Source: Atherix ibis (taxonomy: Eukaryota; Arthropoda; Insecta; Diptera; Athericidae). Taken from it: a DNA stretch of 64,000 nucleotides. The notes under the pieces are model-generated. The model saw only the letters and a list, made by a program, of their open reading frames with translations, made no database searches and was not told the origin of the DNA. Every line of letters begins with the position of its first letter. Within the stretch, counting starts at the first letter, position 1. Below are positions 58,050-64,000 of this stretch, piece by piece. The stretch covers positions 23,150,233-23,214,232 of the forward strand of contig OY282610.1 of the NCBI GenBank assembly GCA_958298945.1, written 5' to 3'. The translations under genes and the position numbers were made by a program.

Positions 58050-58270
58050 CTTATTGCATTGAAATCTGACGTTTTTGTTTGTTCGTATCACAGCGTAACA
58101 ACGTGCGCACGACTTTACTGTACGGCGCTGAACCGACGACTTCAGCTGACGTGTGCGCTGAGCAGTCAGTGAGTGAGTGCCTTTAGAAGACAGCCATTCA
58201 GCACGATTCTCTTATTCTGTTCGGTGTCATTTCGTTCGCTCACTGACTTAACGTGGGGTGTTGTTAGTAT
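58050..58270 (+). promoter_or_regulatory. shi: Candidate shi promoter / 5' untranslated exon
   Basis: A sharp G+C-rich island with words such as CGTAACAACGTGCGCACGAC, CGGCGCTGAACCGACGACTT and GAGCAGTCAGTGAGTGAGTG lies about 1.5 kb before the shi start codon. TCAGTGAG (58167-58174) resembles an arthropod initiator (TCAGT). No TATA box is seen. The sequence just before the shi ATG (59729, TCCTTTAG|CCAACATGG) looks like a splice acceptor, which would fit an untranslated exon here joined to the coding exon. Confidence 0.4.
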
Positions 58271-59734
58271 ATATTTTATTTTTGCAGAATTTTTTTTTCT
58301 TTCTCAATTCTACTTTTTTTCTATCCCATTATAAACGCAAGAAATAAGATAAATATTAAAATAATTCATTTCTTTTGTTTTGTATAATTCTATTGTTAAT
58401 CTATATACTAAGTTTTTTTATTTTTTATTATTAATTTTATTAATTAAATAAGAAAGCGAGAAATAAAAATTTAGGGAAAATAATTTTTTTTTGTCTAATC
58501 AATAAAATTTTAGAATGAAAAAAATAAAAAAATAAAATCCAATTAAAATTAGAATGATAACAACACAAGAGATAAAAGAAAAAAAAAGAAAAGAAAAAAA
58601 AACAAGAATTTGTCGGAATTTTTATGAATGAAAAATCGAAATTGCTTAAGAAAAGAAAGAGATCTTAAAAAGTTTTTGTAATTTTGTAATAAAAAATAAG
58701 AAGAAACAACTTTTTATTTTTGTTCCTTATTTGTTATGTTTTTGGTTTTGTTTCAGTTTCAATTTCAGTTTCAGTTTTGTGCAAATCTGCTCTCTGTGCT
58801 CAAGTTTTCTTTATTTTCTTTCGAGGTTACTGTTGTTAGTACTGCTTGTCAATATTAGTCAATCGGTCGGTTGGTTGAAAGAAAAAAAAACGAAATAAAA
58901 TAATGGGAGAGAAAGGGAGAGAGATTATAATTCGGAATAAAGTTTAATTTTTTGTAGTACTTTCGATTCGATTTCGAAAGAGAAGTTTACGAAAATTTGT
59001 TCGTTTTTTCTTTCTTCATTACTATTACTATTATTATATTATTCTTTTCGATATTGGTTTTTCTTATTTCACTAAAATGGAAATTTCAAAATTTTCTTTG
59101 TATCGAGAATTAACAAAAAAAAAAAACCATAAAAAATTAATATTTTAATATGAAATTAATTAAATGGTTTCTTTTTAAATAGTTATAAATTTTGTTTTGT
59201 TTTGTATTTTATTTAATTAATTTCTTTTTTGTTGCTGTTGTTCTTATTGCTGTGATTAAATTATGTTTAGCCGTTAAGGGGAAAAAAATTCGAACAGAGT
59301 TGTCAGTAAACCGAGTAAGTTACCAAATAGTGACATACAATAAAAACCAAAAAGAAAAAAAGAAAATTTAGAGCAATCCGACAAGTTCTTATCATAGTGT
59401 CTATATTTGAAGGGCGGATAGACGAACGGAACAAAAAAAAAATTATCATAAAAATAAGACGGAAAACGAAGAAGAAAATATTCAAATCTTTTAGTGAAAG
59501 TGTTTTTTTTTTTTAAATTGGTAATAAAGACAAGAGAAGAAAACAAAACGCTATAAACAAAAATTATAGTAAAAATAAAAGAATTAAAAAACAAAAAAAA
59601 ACGCGAAAAATTAACGTGAACGGCGGTGGGGTTGGTGGTCACCACTTCCGTGGTGGACGGGTGTTTTTCCTTTTTTTCCCAAATATATAAGGGATAATTT
59701 GTCTTAGTGAAAAAAGAAAAATCCTTTAGCCAAC
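58271..59734. other. Probable 5' intron of shi, AT-rich
   Basis: No coding content. It ends with a possible acceptor TTTAG at 59725-59729, six bases before the ATG. The minus-strand open frame 59274-59753 is a shadow rich in F and S from A/T-rich DNA. Confidence 0.4.
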
Positions 59735-59880
59735 ATGGATGCATTAATTCCAATTGTTAATAAGCTGCAGGATGCATTCACCCAATTGGGTGTTCATATG
59801 CAATTGGATTTACCGCAAATCGCTGTTGTTGGCGGTCAATCGGCTGGCAAAAGTTCCGTACTCGAAAATTTCGTCGGCAA
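59735..59880 (+). CDS. shi: Dynamin (shibire), first coding exon (partial gene)
   Basis: Dynamin is the GTPase that pinches clathrin-coated vesicles from the plasma membrane. The exon encodes [40 protein letters not shown] and SVLENFVG plus two bases of the next codon. GGQSAGKS (residues 33-40) is the P-loop that binds GTP phosphates. The start context CCAACATGG is good and the family begins here. A strong donor GTAAGT follows at 59881-59886, leaving the codon for K split AA|G. The next expected peptide, DFLPRGSGIVTRRP, is not found before position 64000, so the following intron exceeds 4.1 kb. Confidence 0.96.
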
Positions 59881-60239
59881 GTAAGTTGTTTTCCAATCAA
59901 ATTGAAAATGTTGTTTTTTTTTCTTCCATTTTTTTTAAATATAAAACAAGAAATATAAATATTTTTACTATTTTCTCTTAATAATAAATAAACAGTTGAT
60001 AAAAAAAAAAATAGAAAGAAAATATTTTTTTTTACTATTTATCAAACCACCCACCCTGTTTGTCAGTTTCATTTATTCTAATTGTCATCGCTTACCCGTC
60101 GACCCTATTCCAATTGGCATAAATGATCGTGATACCAATACCAATTAGAATCAGCGGGTTAATGTTTATTAATAAAATCCAATTGGGAATCTGTTCTGAT
60201 TTTATTATAATTTTTTTCTTATCAACATTTAGATTTTTT

Positions 60240-61340
60240 CTTTTTTCAAAGATTTTTTTCTTATCGCCATTTTTTTTTTTTTTTGCTATTGATTAATTGG
60301 ACTTTTTCTTATTCTTTAACCAATTTTCGAGTTTAGAATGAGTTTTTTTTTTTACAAAGAAAAGAATTTTTTTTTGTGTGTTTTTCTTTTGGTATATTTT
60401 TTAAAATGATGCGCCATCTGTTGGTTGTTTTTTTAAACTGCAAAAAATTGTAAGAAAATGGCAAAAATTTCCAATTACCTAAAAACAGGCAGGTTTTTTT
60501 TGTTATTGATTAACTGAACTTTTTCTTATTTTCTAACCAATTTTCGAGTTTAGAATGATTTTTTTTTCAGAGAAGAGAATTTTTTTTGTGTGTTCTTATT
60601 TTGGTATATTTTTTAAAAGGATGCGCCATCTGTTGGTTGTTTTTTCAATTGAAAAAAAAATCGTAAGAAAATGGCAAAAATTTCCAATTACCTAAAAACA
60701 GGGAGGTTTTTTTTGTTATTGATTAACTGAACTTTTTCTTATTTTCTAACCAATTTTCGAGTTTAGAATGATTTTTTTTTCAGAGAAGAGAATTTTTTTT
60801 GTGTGTTCTTATTTTGGTATATTTTTTAAAAGGATGCGCCATCTGTTGGTTGTTTTTTTAAATTGAAAAAAAAATCGTAAGAAAATGGCAAAAATTTCGA
60901 ATTGCCCAAAAAATGTAATAATTTTATTTAGATAAAAAGGGTAGGTAAATTTACAATTTTTCTCTCCGACATAATGAAGTATTCTCAAAATACAATTGAA
61001 AAGGATCTCTTTTCCATGGTTATATTATTTCTACATCATATTTTGTCATTAGAAAAAAAGCTGACATTTTTTTGGGATCAGAATCAGAATTTTTTTTTTG
61101 GCATCAGAATCAGAAAAAAGCTGACATTTTTTTGGGGTGAACAGAGGATTTGGTTAATTGGATTAGAAAATTTGTCTACTTTTTCTTATTCTCTAGCCAA
61201 TTTTTGCGTTTAGAATGATTTTTTTTTTTGCAGAGGAGAATTTTTTTGTTTGAAAAACCACTTTTTTTTTGGTGTTTTTTTTATTGGTACTTTTAAAAGG
61301 ATGCGCCATCTGTTGGTTGTTTTTTTAAACTGAAAAAAAT
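60240..61340. repeat. shi: 213-bp tandem repeat in the shi intron with recurring GCGCCATCTGTTGG
   Basis: GCGCCATCTGTTGG occurs at 60411, 60623, 60836 and 61303. The first three are 212-213 bp apart and the surrounding sequence (CCAATTTTCGAGTTTAGAAT, GGCAAAAATTTCCAATTACC) repeats with them almost unchanged. The fourth copy is at a longer distance and diverged. In between, 61050-61140 has a smaller duplication of AGAAAAAAGCTGACATTTTT. Confidence 0.9.
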
Positions 61341-61392
61341 TGTAATTCGAAATTGCCTAAAAACTAATAAGTATTTTTTACATATAATATTA

Positions 61393-62220
61393 AGGGTGGT
61401 CCATTTGTTGGTTGTATTTTTTTTTTTTAAATTGAAAGAAACCGCATATATTGTGAGCAAACATCGGACATTTTTATTGACAATTAAAGTTAAATTTATT
61501 ACGATTATATATGAAAAATAATAATATCCATTTGACCACAACGACTCAGTTTCGAGGCCTACATTCGAACGTCAAAGTTTACCCAATAAAAGTGGAACGA
61601 CGGCCTCAATTTCTTGTCGAGAGTTTTTCTTTAAGTCTTGAATTGTTCTTGAATGATTGGCATACACTTTTCCTTTCAAATTGCCGAAAAGAGAAAAATC
61701 CAACTGTGTCCAATCGCAAGATCCTGGCCGCCAATTCACATCAGCGTTTTGTGAGATTATTCGATCATCAAATTTAGTTCGCAACAAACCGAACGCCATT
61801 TTGTTTAAACGACGCCATTTTTTTGTTTTTTCAGCCACAAACAGCACGTTAACATGTCACGATATTGATCAGAATTCACTGTAATGATCATTTTCGAAGA
61901 AGAATGGCCCCCAATAATTCCAACAGCGCATAAAGCGTTCGGTGTGGGTCATTTATTTGTTTGTTTGGGGGTGCATCGATTTTTTGTAATTTTTTTTAGG
62001 GATTTTCTGCACCCGAAATTCGACAATTTTATTTTTTGTTAACTCTATAGGACGATTAAGCATATCGAAATTAATTATGAATTTTGCGAAATGTTAGTTT
62101 TACAGAATCATGACTTGACAGCTGTCAAAAAAAAAACCCATCATGACATTTGTGTTTTGACAGATATTGTGAAAGTTACCAAAAAAAAAAAAAAAACCAA
62201 AAGATGACTCGGCCCACCCT
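61393..62220 (-). mobile_element. Internally deleted DD41D mariner in the shi intron
   Basis: The ends AGGGTGGTCCATTTG (61393) and CGGCCCACCCT (62220) are complementary over about 10 bp with one mismatch. The minus strand reads MAFGLLRTKFDDRIISQNAD, then NWRPGSCDWTQLDFSLFGNL and KGKVYANHSRTIQDLK (about 61590-61800), matching the region around the third catalytic aspartate. The element is 828 bp against about 1.3 kb. The catalytic PLD has become QLD and the N-terminal half is not recognised. Confidence 0.75.
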
Positions 62221-62342
62221 TGATATGTACAATATTTGAATAAAAAAGGATTATTTTTACTCATTAACTTCGATTTAAAAAATAAGGAAAATGTTAGAAA
62301 TTTACCAATTTTATGGCCACAAAGATAATTGCTCTTTAGAAG

Positions 62343-62590
62343 CAATAATTCCAAAAGTGCATAAAGCCCTACAAACAGTCTTTTTTTTTTTGGGGGGGCG
62401 CACCGATTTTTTGTAATTTATATGGATTTTCTTCACCCCAAATTGGACAATTTTATTTTTTGTTAACTGTGTAGAACGAAATAAAGCCATCGAAATTGAT
62501 TATGAATTTTACGAAATGTCGTTTTTACAGAATCATAACTTGACAGCTGTCAAAAAAAAAACCTACATGACATTTGTGTTCTGCTCGACC
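62343..62590. repeat. Duplicate of the right part of the 61393-62220 mariner
   Basis: The order of words CCAAAAGTGCATAAAGCCCT, GCACCGATTTTTTGTAATTT, GGACAATTTTATTTTTTGTT, GAATCATAACTTGACAGCTG and ACATGACATTTGTGTT parallels 61911-62160 in the same orientation, with about 10-15% differences by eye. It ends in GACCCATCTTT near 62595, similar to the CCCACCCT terminal sequence. It is either a second, deleted copy or a local duplication. Confidence 0.8.
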
Positions 62591-62599
62591 CATCTTTCA

Positions 62600-64000
62600 T
62601 CATATTTTATTTCTTGTACAAAAGCACAATTTTTTTTTTCTTAAAAACCAGTATAGAAATTATTAAATAATAGTTTTTGGTTAAAAAAAATTAAGAATTA
62701 TAAAAACATTTTTTTCACTTAAGAGAACAGATGAAGTGCGTTTTTCATAATCTCTTGCAGAAAAATATGTACAAAAAAAAATTAGTTCTCATTTTGTTGT
62801 TGTTGTTATAATGATGTGAAGGTAAGATTACCTGTTTTTTTTTTATCCCTTATTAATTGTTGGAGTTTTCTTTGTCAAATTTTTTAAGGGGAAAATTTTT
62901 TTTTTTTTTTGCAAATGACAACATATTCGCTTAAGATTTAACAGGTGTTAAATTGTTTTTATGCGTTTTTGGTTGTTTTTTTTAAAAAAAAATTTTTTTT
63001 TGTACAATTAATTTTTATAAATGTCGAAATTTTAATGTTAAAATAATTTGCCTAAAATTGTTGAAGTTACATCATCACAAAACTAGAGAATAATAAATTT
63101 TCCTTTGAAAAGTCAGAAGGAAATGTATTTTCTTAAGGGTAAATAAGCATTTTTTTTTTAATTAACTCTTTTTTTTTTAGAGTTAACTTATTTTTTATGT
63201 TTTATTTAATAATTTTTGAAAACTCCAAAAAAAATATAGTTTTTATTTTCTCTTTTTAAAAGGTGAAAGTCTAATTATAATTTTTGGAGGTAGTCAAATT
63301 TTTAAGGGTAAATTTTCTAATTTTTTTTTACAAAAACTGATAGTAATTTTTTTTAAGAATGAACTTTTTTTATTGTTAACAGAATTTTTTTTATCCTTTT
63401 TAATAATTTTGTTAAGAGTTAAAGAATTTTTTTTTACTATATGTATTTAAACTTTTTATAGTTACTTTTAAAGCGTAAATATAATTTTTATTTTTTACTC
63501 TAATTACTTGAAATTATTAAATAAGTTCCTTATTTAATTCTTATTTGTTAATTAGGAAGAATTCTCGGTGTGTTTCTCCATCCCTTATGAGTTAATTATT
63601 GAAGTTTTTATTTGCCTAATCAAATTTTCCATTTTTTTCAAAAAATGGTAAATTGTAGAATATATTTTAAATTTGTTTAAACAATGTTTAGGAGAGGCGG
63701 GGGGGAGGGGGGCTGGATTTTGAAAAAAAAAGAAACACCATATTTTTAAGGAGCTTTTTTTTTTTTGGTTAATAGAATTTTTTTAACATTTTAATGTTTT
63801 TAATAATTTTGAAAAATTAACAAAAAAAAAACTTTCTTTTCTACCCTGTAATATGGAAACGGTTTTTTTTTACCTCAAATAAGTGCATTTTTTTTAAAAA
63901 TAGGAAAATACATTTTTTTTTCTTTTTTTTCCCTTCTAATTTCAATTTTAAATGTGAGAGAAAAAATACACGTTTAATTAAAAGAAATTAGAAAATTGTG
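62600..64000. other. T-rich low-complexity intron sequence
   Basis: Long T runs and degenerate AATTTTTTT words. One G-rich patch at 63695-63713. No exon or transposon motif recognised. Confidence 0.55.

Larger units (their letters stand above)
59881..64000 (+). other. shi: shi intron after the first coding exon (incomplete)
   Basis: It starts with GTAAGT and runs past the window end. It contains the 213-bp tandem repeat, a DD41D mariner and a duplicated mariner end, followed by T-rich sequence from about 62600. No exon encoding the rest of the GTPase domain was seen. Confidence 0.85.

Noticed and set aside
59274..59753. 159-residue minus-strand open frame overlapping the shi start
   Set aside because: Phenylalanine/serine-rich translation of A-rich sequence; the plus strand has the real dynamin exon.

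Overview
The window is nuclear DNA of an insect, most likely a fly (Diptera). It is very AT-rich and full of long A/T homopolymers, has spliceosomal introns with GT..AG ends, and carries proteins that read as insect orthologues. It also holds many decayed mariner/Tc1, Tigger and non-LTR elements. Four host genes can be supported: clathrin heavy chain (Chc, minus strand), a mitochondrial ribosome-binding factor A (RBFA, plus), ribosomal protein LP2 (minus) and dynamin/shibire (shi, plus). The species cannot be named from sequence alone.

Layout. Positions 45-252 are Chc coding exon 2 (minus strand). The first coding exon (14 codons, including the ATG) lies at 41103-41144. The first intron therefore runs from 253 to 41102, about 40.85 kb, and fills nearly two thirds of the window. 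The intron is a transposon graveyard. It holds DD41D (rosa-like) mariners at about 741-1852, 3430-4900, 7430-7640, 9541-10495, 10899-12213 and 29540-30300, plus smaller pieces. It also holds DD34D mariners (3707-4585, 13970-14610, 32372-32711, 38690-39690), Tc1-like fossils (25600-26290, 37180-37620), an R1-clade retrotransposon (16250-17380) and two jockey-like reverse transcriptase fragments (12720-13400, 39690-40360). Several tandem or higher-order repeats lie between them (13461, 18230, 21431, 34200).

Upstream of Chc (41145 onward) is a tandem array made from a Tigger/pogo transposase fragment (42600-43880), then a T-rich tract and about 6 kb of simple-sequence DNA. RBFA (50872-52008) is intronless and RpLP2 (52585-52926) faces it tail to tail. 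An island richer in G+C at 58050-58270 is a plausible shi promoter. The first shi coding exon is 59735-59880, and its intron runs to the window end with a 213-bp tandem repeat and another DD41D mariner.

How the genes relate. Clathrin heavy chain (vesicle coat) and dynamin (vesicle scission) are partners in endocytosis and lie divergently here, with start codons 18.6 kb apart. RBFA and RpLP2 serve mitochondrial and cytosolic ribosomes and have no evident link to the endocytic pair. I found no RNA gene, CRISPR array or new coding system. The unusual content is structural: nested transposons, transposase fragments turned into tandem repeats, fold-back derivatives and higher-order minisatellites.
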